Shown piece by piece: positions 17,036 through 25,459 of a stretch of DNA of 64,000 nucleotides (position 1 is its first letter; each line of letters starts with the position of its first letter). Source of the DNA: Flavobacterium gawalongense. GTDB lineage: Bacteria > Bacteroidota > Bacteroidia > Flavobacteriales > Flavobacteriaceae. A program made the translations under genes and the position numbers. The stretch is from the NCBI RefSeq assembly GCF_007097265.1, contig NZ_VJZP01000007.1, positions 85,221 through 149,220 on the forward strand, written 5' to 3'. The notes under the pieces are model-generated. The model did not search any database and was not told where the DNA came from. It worked only from the letters and a program-made list of their open reading frames with translations.

Positions 17036-19066
17036 TTATTTTAAAGCATTAAAATCTTCAATTATTGTAATGGCCTCATTCAAATAATGATTCGTTTTTA
17101 AAGCATCCAATTGGAATTGATTGTTAACTTTTTCTGAGGGATGAATAGCGAGAAGGAATCGATTTAAATCAGAATTGTAAACATTCAAATCAATACTTCC
17201 GGAATCAAAAGAATTAATCTCTTCCCATAAATCACTGACTTTATTTTGTTCCTCAAAAACTGTATCAATTGTCAATGGTATTGCTTTCTTTGGTTGGTTT
17301 ACCAAATCGTCGATTCTTTTATTAATTGTTTTAATATCATTAAAATAGTCGTCGTTAACAATTCGTAGCCTGCTATTTTCTAATACTTTTTGAATCAAAT
17401 TATTTTTTGCATAAGGCCTAAATCTAATGAAAGTATTGATGCTGTCATTTTTGAAAGCCGTAGGGAAGTTATTCTCTTTTGGAAATATTGTCTCGTAGAT
17501 TTCCGGCAGAACTACATTTGGAAAAACGCCCAAACTTTGATGACTTTTTCCAGTTATTCTGTAAAATTTATTGACAGTTACTTTTACAAAATTCTTATTA
17601 TCATTTTCTTCTAATGGAACTATGGTTTGCATAGTTGCCTTACCTAAAGTGATGCTGCCAATTAATAACGCCCGATGGTAATCTTGAAGAACCGATGCGA
17701 AAAACTCACTCGCTGATGCCGAATTACCATTTATTAGAAGTACAATTGGATCTTTGTAAAGCATTCCTTTATACGGATCATCAATTGTAGTTTGTACTTT
17801 TTTATTATCAATTACTACGGATATTGGACCGTCGTCAATAAACATTCCGGCTAATTTTATCGCTTCTTCCATGGAACCGCCACCATTATCAACTAAATCA
17901 ATAACTAATCCTTTGATATTATCTTTTTGTAATTTGATTATTTCTTTGGCAACATCCTGAGCACAGCCTTTACCATTATTACCTTCAAAATCGGCATAAA
18001 AACTAGGGATTTTTATATATCCTATTTTGATGTCTTTCTCTACAATAAAACTGTAAACGGTATTTTCTTCGTCTTTTATGACTTGCTTTTCTACAAGTAC
18101 TTCAAAGTTTTTTCCGGAATTGCGTTTCAGCGTTAGTACAATGTTTTTATTAGCTTCCGAGAGAATCATATTCGAAATTGCCTCCAGTGAAGCACATGAA
18201 ACCAGTAAAGTTTCTTTTAGGTTTGAAATCGAAATAATTTGATCTCCTTTTTTTATTTTTCCAGTAAGAAATGCGGGTCCATTAGGGTCTAATTCATCTA
18301 CAATAATTTCGCTTTTTTTATTTAAACTTACATTTAGGCCTAATGATAAATGTTCTTTGGATAATGAGGCTACAAAACTTAACTTGGAATCATCGCTAAA
18401 ATAAGAAGTGTGTGGGTCAAAGTAACTACAAAAATGATTGTAAAGACTTTCTTGTAAGCCAGATTCATTTTGCAAAATGCTATTTATTCTGCAAAGTTCA
18501 TTTTGAATAATTGTATTTTTAGAATGCATTGCCAATGCATTAAAATTGGCTTTAATAGAATCCAGATTTTTGCTTGTTTGGGCTATATCATCCAGAATTT
18601 CATATTTAATTTTTTTTCTCCAAACTTTCTCAACTTGGTTGTCTAATAAATAGATTGGGAATGCTTTTTTATAAAACCGAATCGTGTCTTTCAATTCATA
18701 GTCAACAGTTCCTTTATCAATCTTTTCCAAAAGGTCCATATTTCTTAAAAGATCTTTTTTGTACACTGAAGCAATATCGGTTAGAAAAGCACAATCTTTA
18801 TCTTTAATCAGGTTGTCAATATTCAGGCGGTATTTTTGAGATAAAATATCGAATTCTGATTTTAGAAAAATATTTCTCAAAGGATCGAGTTCATCGATGA
18901 AGCTGTCAAAAACAAAAACCGATAAACTGTCGTCTACCGGTTTTGGATTAATATGTTCGCGCTGAATTAACGCATTTATTTTAGAAAGTATTTCACAAGT
19001 TTTGATATCATTTTGACCAAATAGTGAAAATGTAGTCAAGAATAATGCGAGTGAAATTGTTTTCAT
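17036..19066 (-). CDS. Carboxy-terminal processing protease, S41 (Prc/Tsp-like)
   Basis: 676 residues with an N-terminal signal peptide (MKTISLALFLTTFSLFGQ). A helical N-terminal region is followed by a PDZ domain (about 235-320, with GPAFLTGKIKKGDQIISI), then the protease core: LVDNGGG, GNSASASEFFASV with catalytic Ser451, and Lys476 in LGKATMQ. The Ser-to-Lys spacing of 25 residues equals that of E. coli Prc (Ser430/Lys455). The C-terminal extension is helical. It should trim or degrade periplasmic proteins. The ATG lies 6 nt after the gcvT stop codon, so the two form an operon. Confidence 0.88.
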   Translation of the reverse strand: MKTISLALFLTTFSLFGQNDIKTCEILSKINALIQREHINPKPVDDSLSVFVFDSFIDELDPLRNIFLKSEFDILSQKYRLNIDNLIKDKDCAFLTDIASVYKKDLLRNMDLLEKIDKGTVDYELKDTIRFYKKAFPIYLLDNQVEKVWRKKIKYEILDDIAQTSKNLDSIKANFNALAMHSKNTIIQNELCRINSILQNESGLQESLYNHFCSYFDPHTSYFSDDSKLSFVASLSKEHLSLGLNVSLNKKSEIIVDELDPNGPAFLTGKIKKGDQIISISNLKETLLVSCASLEAISNMILSEANKNIVLTLKRNSGKNFEVLVEKQVIKDEENTVYSFIVEKDIKIGYIKIPSFYADFEGNNGKGCAQDVAKEIIKLQKDNIKGLVIDLVDNGGGSMEEAIKLAGMFIDDGPISVVIDNKKVQTTIDDPYKGMLYKDPIVLLINGNSASASEFFASVLQDYHRALLIGSITLGKATMQTIVPLEENDNKNFVKVTVNKFYRITGKSHQSLGVFPNVVLPEIYETIFPKENNFPTAFKNDSINTFIRFRPYAKNNLIQKVLENSRLRIVNDDYFNDIKTINKRIDDLVNQPKKAIPLTIDTVFEEQNKVSDLWEEINSFDSGSIDLNVYNSDLNRFLLAIHPSEKVNNQFQLDALKTNHYLNEAITIIEDFNALK

Positions 19067-19072
19067 TTATTT

Positions 19073-20155
19073 TTATTTCTTGTAAAAAGGTAATTTTACC
19101 ACTTTGGCGGGAACGTTATTTTTACGGATTCTAATAAATATGTCATTGCCTAAAGCGCTGTTTTCGGTTGTAACATAACCTAAACCGATTCCTTTATTCA
19201 TTGATGGCGACATAGTTCCCGAAGTTACGATTCCTATTGGATTTCCTGAAGCATCAACGATTTCATAATCATGTCTTGGTACCGCACGTTCTTGCATTTC
19301 AAAAGCCACTAATTTTTTAGAAACTCCAGCTTCTTTTTGTTTTTTCAGATTTTCTGAATTAGTAAAGTCTTTTGTGAATTTAGTAATCCAACCCAAACCA
19401 GCTTCAAGTGGAGAAGTGGTATCGTTGATGTCATTTCCGTATAAACAAAAACCCATTTCCAATCGTAAAGTATCGCGAGCAGCAAGACCAATTGGTTTAA
19501 TTCCAAAAGGAGCACCAGCTTCAAAAACTTTATTCCAAATTTGTTCTACTTCTGAATTTTTACAATAAATTTCAAATCCTCCAGAACCAGTGTAACCTGT
19601 TGCCGAAATAATTACGTTGTCAATTCCTGCAAAATCACCAACTTCAAAATGGTAGTAAGGAATTGCCGATAAATCTATTGAAGACAATGATTGCATGGCT
19701 TCAACAGCTTTTGGGCCTTGAATTGCCAATAACGAATAATCATCAGATAAATTTCTCATTTCTACACCCAAATCGTTATGTGCAGCAATCCAATCCCAAT
19801 CTTTATCAATATTCGAAGCATTTACGACTAATAAATACTGCTCCTCTTTCATTTTGTAAACGATCAAATCATCTACAATTCCGCCGTCATTGTTAGGCAA
19901 ACAAGAATATTGTGCTCTTCCAATAGTCAAAGTAGACGCATCATTAGAAGTTACTTTTTGTATTAAAGCCAACACATTTGGTCCGGTAAGCAAGAATTCA
20001 CCCATATGAGAAACATCAAAAACACCTACGGCATTTCGAACCGTTTCATGTTCAGCATTCACACCTTCATATAAAATAGGCATATTGTATCCGGCAAACG
20101 GAAGCATTTTTGCTCCCAAACTCTCGTGTATGTGCGTAAGCGCAGTATTTTTCAT
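19073..20155 (-). CDS. gcvT: Glycine cleavage system aminomethyltransferase (T protein)
   Basis: 360 residues. It moves the methylene carbon from the aminomethyl-lipoyl H protein to tetrahydrofolate, releasing ammonia. Characteristic segments: [21 protein letters not shown] at the start, [16 protein letters not shown], the catalytic Asp region [14 protein letters not shown] near residue 95, [15 protein letters not shown] and [18 protein letters not shown]. Length is standard. gcvH and gcvP are not in the window. It is first in a two-gene unit with the Prc-like protease. Confidence 0.95.
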   Translation of the reverse strand: MKNTALTHIHESLGAKMLPFAGYNMPILYEGVNAEHETVRNAVGVFDVSHMGEFLLTGPNVLALIQKVTSNDASTLTIGRAQYSCLPNNDGGIVDDLIVYKMKEEQYLLVVNASNIDKDWDWIAAHNDLGVEMRNLSDDYSLLAIQGPKAVEAMQSLSSIDLSAIPYYHFEVGDFAGIDNVIISATGYTGSGGFEIYCKNSEVEQIWNKVFEAGAPFGIKPIGLAARDTLRLEMGFCLYGNDINDTTSPLEAGLGWITKFTKDFTNSENLKKQKEAGVSKKLVAFEMQERAVPRHDYEIVDASGNPIGIVTSGTMSPSMNKGIGLGYVTTENSALGNDIFIRIRKNNVPAKVVKLPFYKK

Positions 20156-20417
20156 TGTTATTTTGTATAGAATTTCAAGTGGCTAATTTATTGATTTTAT
20201 TTCGGGTGACAAAGACGTAAAGAAGCAAAGTTTAAAGTTTCAAACGTTTTCGAAATAACAGGCTGAACAATTTCAAAAAAATAATTTTCAGTATTTAATC
20301 CAATGAAGTTATGAAGCTATTTCCTGCTATTCATTACAATCTTTTCCTTTTTAATGTTTAATTTTACAATCAATTTATTTGAAGTCTCTAACTTGCGAGA
20401 GCAAAAAAACAAGTATC

Positions 20418-20852
20418 ATGAAAAAAAGTAGATTAGTTATTATAGCACTGTTTTTTGTTGCCATTTTCTATGGTCAAAATCAAACTGTTATTGACAAATG
20501 GAAAACCATCGATGATGAAACTGGAAAAGCCAAATCAATAGTGGAAATCTATGAGGAATCTGGGAAAATTTATGGTAAAGTAATTGAGATTCTGGAAGAA
20601 GAACATAAAAAAAAAGTTTGTAGCAATTGTTCAGGTGAGGATAGAAACAAACCTATTCTTGGAATGATAGTCATAAAAGGATTAACAAAAGATGGGAACG
20701 TATATACTAAAGGCAAAATTTTAGATCCTAAAAACGGGAAACTTTATAAATGTTATATTACATTAGAATCAAAAGACAAACTTAAAGTTCGTGGTTTTAT
20801 TGGAATTTCATTGTTTGGGCGAACACAATATTGGTACAGAGTAAAAAGTTGA
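20418..20852 (+). CDS. DUF2147 domain protein, secreted
   Basis: 144 residues from ATG 20418 (MKKSRLVIIALFFVAIFYGQNQ), a clean signal peptide; the in-frame TTG at 20379 would bury it behind a polar extension. The mature part matches the DUF2147 pattern: WKTIDDETGKAKSIVEIYEESGKIYGKVIEI, a CSNCSGEDRNKPILGM segment, and the C-terminal GFIGISLFGRTQYWYRV. These proteins are small periplasmic beta proteins of unknown function in Bacteroidota and Proteobacteria. Monocistronic, just upstream of priA. Confidence 0.82.
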   Translation: MKKSRLVIIALFFVAIFYGQNQTVIDKWKTIDDETGKAKSIVEIYEESGKIYGKVIEILEEEHKKKVCSNCSGEDRNKPILGMIVIKGLTKDGNVYTKGKILDPKNGKLYKCYITLESKDKLKVRGFIGISLFGRTQYWYRVKS

Positions 20853-20911
20853 TTTTAAATGGAATGAATCTAATGCCTGTCCAATAATAACAAATAGCTA
20901 AAAATCTAAAA

Positions 20912-23392
20912 ATGCATTTCGTCGAAGTAATTTTACCTCTTTCTCTTGCCAAAACCTTTACCTATAGCGTTTCTGAAGCCGAATTTCATTATATCAAGAA
21001 AGGAATGCGTGTGGCGGTACCTTTTGGTAAAAGTAAAATTTACACGGCGCTAGTTATTGAAATTCATCAAAATAAACCCAGCTTATACGAAGCTAAAGAA
21101 ATTCATCAAATTCTGGATGAAAAACCCATTGTTACTGAAATCCAAATTACACATTGGCAATGGATTGCTTCTTATTATATGTGTGCTATTGGTGATGTAT
21201 ATCGTGGCGCTATGCCAAGCGCACTTTTGCTGGAAAGCGAAACCGTAATTTCTCAAAAACAAGATTTGTTTGTGGATCAAAGTCTCCTTTCGGATGATGA
21301 ATTTTTGGTTTACGAAGCTTTACAGCAGCAAAGTTCCTTGAAAGTGCAGGATATTATATCAATTTTAAACAAAAAAAATATTTTTCCTGTAATTCAAAAG
21401 TTGATTGATAAAAATATAGTAGTGCTTCAGGAAGAAATTTCAGAAAGTTATAAGCCTAAGCTGGTTCGCTACGTGCGTTTGCATTCTAAATATGATTCGA
21501 ATGCAGGTTTGGGTGAATTATTAGAAACTTTGAAAAATGCCAACAAACAAAAGGAAATTGTACTGAGTTATTTTCAATTGAGCGCTACCGAAAAGACCCG
21601 AGGCGAAGCCGAACGGAGCGGAGCTAAACCCATAACGGTTAAAAAACTTGTCGAGGCGGCTCATTCATCTTCGGCAATTATAAAGGCATTAATCGAAAAA
21701 GAAATATTTGAGGATTATTTTCTTCAGGAAGACAGAGTAAATTTCAATGGAAAAATAAGGGAAGAAGAACTTCAATTAAGTCAGGCACAGCAAACTGCTT
21801 TTGAAGAAATCAAAAATAGTTTTACTCAAAAAGAAGTCTGTTTGTTGCATGGAGTAACTTCCAGTGGAAAAACGGAGATTTATATTAAGCTCATCGAAGA
21901 ATATATTGATTCTGGAAAACAAGTATTGTATTTATTGCCCGAAATTGCTTTGACAACGCAATTAGTAGGAAGATTGAGAACTTATTTTGGAAATAAAGTA
22001 GCTGTTTTTCATTCGAAATATAATAATAATGAACGTATCGAGGTTTGGAATCAAGTTTTGGTAAATTCGGAGAAAGCACAAGTAGTACTAGGAGCGAGGT
22101 CAGCTTTGTTTTTACCTTTTCATAATCTGGGATTTGTAATTGTAGATGAGGAACACGAACAAACTTTCAAACAAGTAGATCCTGCACCACGTTATCATGC
22201 GCGTGATGCTGCGGTAGTTTTGGCTAATTCGCATAAAGCAAAAGTTTTATTAGGTTCGGCAACACCAAGTATAGAAACCTATTTTAATGCAAAATCAGAA
22301 AAATATGGTTTAGTAGAAATTTCGAAACGATTTGGAAACGTAATGATGCCAAATATTGAATTGGTGGATTTGAAAGATAAATACTTTCGGAAAAGAATGA
22401 CGGGACATTTCAGTGATGTTTTAATTGAAGAAATCAATACCGCATTATCATTAGGTGAGCAAGTGATTTTGTTTCAAAACAGAAGAGGTTATTCTCCAAT
22501 AATAGAATGTATTACTTGTGGTCATGTGCCACAATGCCAACAATGCGATGTGAGTTTGACGTATCACAAGCATAAAAACCAGTTGCGTTGTCATTATTGC
22601 GGGTATACAATGGCAAAACCTACCCATTGTCATTCGTGTTCTAGTGTTGATTTGACTACAAAAGGCTTTGGAACCGAACAAATAGAACAAGAATTGATTT
22701 CTATTTTTCCAAATTCAAAAACAGGAAGAATGGATCAGGATACCACGCGTGGTAAATTTGGTTTTGAGAAAATTATCGATAGTTTTAAGAATAGAGAAAT
22801 TGATATTTTAGTTGGAACGCAAATGCTAGCTAAAGGATTGGATTTTGATAATGTGACTTTGGTAGGAATCATGAATGCGGATAACATGTTGTATCATCCT
22901 GATTTTAGAGCATTCGAGAGAAGTTTTCAAATGATGACTCAAGTAGCAGGTCGAGCAGGACGTTCGGAGAAACAAGGAAAAGTTATTATTCAAACGTATA
23001 ATCCTAATCATAATACGATACAGCAGGTAACAAATAATGATTATCTGGGAATGTATAAGGAGCAATTGTATGACAGGCAAATTTATAAATATCCGCCTTA
23101 TTTCAGAATCATAAAACTGACATTAAAACAGCGTGATTTCGATAAACTAAAAGAAGGCACCATGTGGCTGTATCAAGTAATGAGTCAAAATCTTAATATG
23201 CCGGTATTAGGTCCTGAGGAACCAGCTATAAATAGAATTAGGAATGAATACATACGAACGATTATAATTAAAATTCCACAAAACACGTCTATAGTAAACA
23301 CAAAAAAAACTATCCAAAAGATATTGAATAGTTTTGAGGCTGTTGCTCAATACAGAGCTATAAAAGTTACGCTAAACGTCGATTTTTATTAA
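20912..23392 (+). CDS. priA: Primosomal protein N', replication restart helicase
   Basis: 826 residues. PriA reloads the replisome at collapsed forks. The N-terminal 3' DNA-binding domain (FVEVILPLSLAKTFTYSV, residues 1-100) is followed by a winged-helix region, then helicase domains with Walker A GVTSSGKTE (about 314-322), DEEH near 413, the zinc-binding cysteines of CITCGHVPQCQQCDVS and CHYCGYTMAKPTHCHSCSS (about 530-575), and the C-terminal helicase motifs QMLAKGLDFDNVTLVG and QVAGRAGRSEKQGKV. At residues 229-238 (TRGEAERSGA) the sequence looks foreign, encoded by a GC-rich block listed separately. The reading frame is intact. Confidence 0.94.
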   Translation: MHFVEVILPLSLAKTFTYSVSEAEFHYIKKGMRVAVPFGKSKIYTALVIEIHQNKPSLYEAKEIHQILDEKPIVTEIQITHWQWIASYYMCAIGDVYRGAMPSALLLESETVISQKQDLFVDQSLLSDDEFLVYEALQQQSSLKVQDIISILNKKNIFPVIQKLIDKNIVVLQEEISESYKPKLVRYVRLHSKYDSNAGLGELLETLKNANKQKEIVLSYFQLSATEKTRGEAERSGAKPITVKKLVEAAHSSSAIIKALIEKEIFEDYFLQEDRVNFNGKIREEELQLSQAQQTAFEEIKNSFTQKEVCLLHGVTSSGKTEIYIKLIEEYIDSGKQVLYLLPEIALTTQLVGRLRTYFGNKVAVFHSKYNNNERIEVWNQVLVNSEKAQVVLGARSALFLPFHNLGFVIVDEEHEQTFKQVDPAPRYHARDAAVVLANSHKAKVLLGSATPSIETYFNAKSEKYGLVEISKRFGNVMMPNIELVDLKDKYFRKRMTGHFSDVLIEEINTALSLGEQVILFQNRRGYSPIIECITCGHVPQCQQCDVSLTYHKHKNQLRCHYCGYTMAKPTHCHSCSSVDLTTKGFGTEQIEQELISIFPNSKTGRMDQDTTRGKFGFEKIIDSFKNREIDILVGTQMLAKGLDFDNVTLVGIMNADNMLYHPDFRAFERSFQMMTQVAGRAGRSEKQGKVIIQTYNPNHNTIQQVTNNDYLGMYKEQLYDRQIYKYPPYFRIIKLTLKQRDFDKLKEGTMWLYQVMSQNLNMPVLGPEEPAINRIRNEYIRTIIIKIPQNTSIVNTKKTIQKILNSFEAVAQYRAIKVTLNVDFY
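21596..21625 (+). repeat. GC-rich block inserted in frame in priA
   Basis: Thirty nucleotides including GGCGAAGCCGAACGGAGCGG, strongly GC-rich in an AT-rich gene, encode Thr-Arg-Gly-Glu-Ala-Glu-Arg-Ser-Gly-Ala in the linker between the winged-helix and helicase parts of PriA. The composition change is abrupt on both sides. That it is an insertion is inferred from composition only. Confidence 0.55.
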
Positions 23393-23400
23393 AAGTAATT

Positions 23401-24096
23401 TTATGCAAATGATAGGGCTTTAACTAAATCTTCTTTTTTGTTTCTACTCAAAGGTATTTTTGTAATTCCAATTTCGGCAAACTTACTGTTGAAACGTTCT
23501 ACTTTGTCGATATTTATGATGTAGGACTTATGAACTCTGATGAATTTTTCTTTAGACAAATCATTTTCAAAAGATTTCATCGTAGAAAGCACTAAGTTAC
23601 TATCTTCTTCGGTAACAACTCTAACGTAGTCACCAAAAGCTTCAATCCATTTAATTTTAGAAGTGAAAATTTTTAATTTTTTCAGATTACTCTTAATGAA
23701 AATATGTTCACCTTCTTCTTCTTTATTTTCTTTTTTAAGAGAATATAAATCGATTGCTCTTCTTACCGATGCATTGAAACGATCTATAGCAATAGGTTTT
23801 TGCAGATAGTCGGTAGCATCATAATCAAATGCTTTCATGGCATATTCGGCTTTAGAGGTAATGAAAATAATTTGTGGTTTTATTTTTAAACCATCTAAAA
23901 AGTCAAAACCGCTAATTACGGGCATTTCAATATCTAGAAATATTAAATCTACATTATGTACAGACATGCAACTCCTCGCTTCGATTGCATTAGAAAAATC
24001 TCCAATTAAATGTAGATTTGGATGATTATTCACTAACTTTGCGATGATTATCCTTTGAATGGAACTATCATCAACTACTACACAATTAAGTTTCAT
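23401..24096 (-). CDS. LytTR family response regulator
   Basis: 231 residues: an N-terminal receiver domain with phosphoacceptor Asp55 (LIFLDIEMPVISG), the conserved Thr/Lys of FITSKAEY and LQKPI, then a C-terminal LytTR DNA-binding domain from about 130 (KIFTSKIKWIEAFGDYVRVVTE, then FIRVHKSYIINIDKVERF). Such regulators usually pair with a 5TM or 7TM LytS-type kinase, but no kinase gene is adjacent, so it is an orphan. The gene converges on priA with only 8 nt between stop codons. Confidence 0.88.
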   Translation of the reverse strand: MKLNCVVVDDSSIQRIIIAKLVNNHPNLHLIGDFSNAIEARSCMSVHNVDLIFLDIEMPVISGFDFLDGLKIKPQIIFITSKAEYAMKAFDYDATDYLQKPIAIDRFNASVRRAIDLYSLKKENKEEEGEHIFIKSNLKKLKIFTSKIKWIEAFGDYVRVVTEEDSNLVLSTMKSFENDLSKEKFIRVHKSYIINIDKVERFNSKFAEIGITKIPLSRNKKEDLVKALSFA

Positions 24097-24203
24097 AATT
24101 TTCGTATTTTAAGATTTGGAGTAGTAAATTTAATAATCATTTATTGAAAAAACTAATCTTTATCGGTTTTTTTTACCATACAACGAATAAAGTAAAATCA
24201 TCA

Positions 24204-24233
24204 TTGTTTATTTAAAATAATTGATTACTTTTG
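24204..24233 (+). promoter_or_regulatory. Promoter of the rpsF operon
   Basis: TTG at 24204-24206, 19-nt spacer, TACTTTTG at 24226-24233. A close match to the Bacteroidota consensus, leaving a leader of only about 25 nt. Confidence 0.75.
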
Positions 24234-24263
24234 CACCCAAATTAACAAATAAATAAAATATTT

Positions 24264-24605
24264 ATGAATCATTATGAAACTGTTTTCATTTTAAATCCCG
24301 TTTTATCTGAAGTTCAGGTAAAGGAAACAGTAAGCAAATTTGAAGATTTTCTTACTAGTAGAGGAGCAGAGATGGTATCGAAAGAAGACTGGGGCCTTAA
24401 AAAAATGGCTTACGAAATTCAAAACAAAAAAAGTGGTTTTTACCATTTGTTCGAATTCAAAGTAGCAGGAGAAGTTCTAATTGCTTTTGAAACCGAATTT
24501 AGACGTGACGAAAGAGTAATGCGTTTCTTAACTGTAAGTTTAGACAAACACGCTATTTCTTGGGCTGAAAGAAGAAGAACTAAATTAAAATCTACAAAAG
24601 CTTAA
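24264..24605 (+). CDS. rpsF: 30S ribosomal protein S6
   Basis: 113 residues. S6 binds 16S rRNA together with S18 on the platform of the small subunit. The start [23 protein letters not shown] and the segment [25 protein letters not shown] are diagnostic. It is the first gene of the conserved rpsF-rpsR-rplI operon and begins shortly after a strong promoter. The basic C-terminal tail ([11 protein letters not shown]) is usual in this phylum. Confidence 0.97.
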   Translation: MNHYETVFILNPVLSEVQVKETVSKFEDFLTSRGAEMVSKEDWGLKKMAYEIQNKKSGFYHLFEFKVAGEVLIAFETEFRRDERVMRFLTVSLDKHAISWAERRRTKLKSTKA

Positions 24606-24610
24606 TTATC

Positions 24611-24907
24611 ATGGCAACATTACAACAATCGGCTTCAGGAAAAAAAGACGGAGATATCAGATATCTTACGCCTTTGAACATAGAAACAAACAAAACTAAA
24701 AAGTACTGTCGTTTCAAAAAATCAGGTATCAAATATATTGATTATAAAGATGCTGATTTCTTATTGAAATTTGTAAACGAACAAGGGAAAATTCTTCCTC
24801 GTCGTTTAACAGGAACTTCATTGAAATACCAAAGAAAAGTGTCTGTTGCTGTAAAAAGAGCACGTCACTTAGCATTAATGCCATATGTGGCTGATTTACT
24901 AAAATAA
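24611..24907 (+). CDS. rpsR: 30S ribosomal protein S18
   Basis: 98 residues. The core [61 protein letters not shown] is the universal S18 sequence, forming the S6 partner on the 30S platform. The N-terminal 25 residues are an extension seen in Bacteroidota. Begins 5 nt after rpsF. Confidence 0.97.
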   Translation: MATLQQSASGKKDGDIRYLTPLNIETNKTKKYCRFKKSGIKYIDYKDADFLLKFVNEQGKILPRRLTGTSLKYQRKVSVAVKRARHLALMPYVADLLK

Positions 24908-24922
24908 TAAAGAAGCGAAATT

Positions 24923-25363
24923 ATGGAACTTATACTTAAAAAAGACGTACAAAATTTAGGCTTTAAAGATGATGTTGTATCTGTGAAAAATGGTTACGGT
25001 CGTAACTTTTTAATCCCACAAGGACACGCACATTTGGCAACTTCTTCTGCAAAGAAAGTGTTAGCTGAAAACCTAAAACAAAGAGCTCATAAAGAAGAAA
25101 AAGTAGTAAACGATGCTAAAGCATTGGCTGAAACTTTAAAAGCTATCGAAATTAAAATTTTCGCAAAAGCAGGTGGTGAAAAATTATTCGGTTCAATCAC
25201 GAATATTGATATCGCTGAAGCATTAGCAAAAGGCGGTCAAGTAATTGACAGAAAATTTATTACTAGTGGAATCGTTAAACGTACAGGAAAATATGCTGCT
25301 AGCGTTAGATTACACAGAGATGTAGTTATTGAATTACCTTATGAAATTGTTGCTGAAAAATAA
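24923..25363 (+). CDS. rplI: 50S ribosomal protein L9
   Basis: 146 residues. The N-terminal 23S-binding domain (MELILKKDVQNLGFKDDVVSVKNGYGRNFLIPQGHA) is joined by a long helix to a C-terminal domain (GGEKLFGSITNIDIAEAL). L9 reaches out from the L1 stalk base and supports reading-frame maintenance. It ends the operon, 15 nt after rpsR, and is followed by a terminator. Confidence 0.97.
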   Translation: MELILKKDVQNLGFKDDVVSVKNGYGRNFLIPQGHAHLATSSAKKVLAENLKQRAHKEEKVVNDAKALAETLKAIEIKIFAKAGGEKLFGSITNIDIAEALAKGGQVIDRKFITSGIVKRTGKYAASVRLHRDVVIELPYEIVAEK

Positions 25364-25392
25364 CATTTAGCTAATATTTTGTTAATAAAATA

Positions 25393-25420
25393 AAAAAATC
25401 ACTCTTAGGAGTGATTTTTT
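25393..25420 (+). terminator. Terminator of rpsF-rpsR-rplI
   Basis: A perfect 12-bp stem (25393-25404 with 25409-25420), a TTAG loop and a T-run. A TAATTTTG box (25427-25434) directly after it may be the -7 element of the TonB receptor gene. Confidence 0.88.
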
Positions 25421-25459
25421 TTTGGCTAATTTTGCCCAAAATAACTAACATTCAAATAA

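Noticed and set aside
24234..24263. A ribosomal-protein leader (S6:S18 binding motif) before rpsF
   Set aside because: Only about 25-30 nt lie between the predicted start of transcription and the ATG, too short for the known structured leader, and no clear hairpin is visible.
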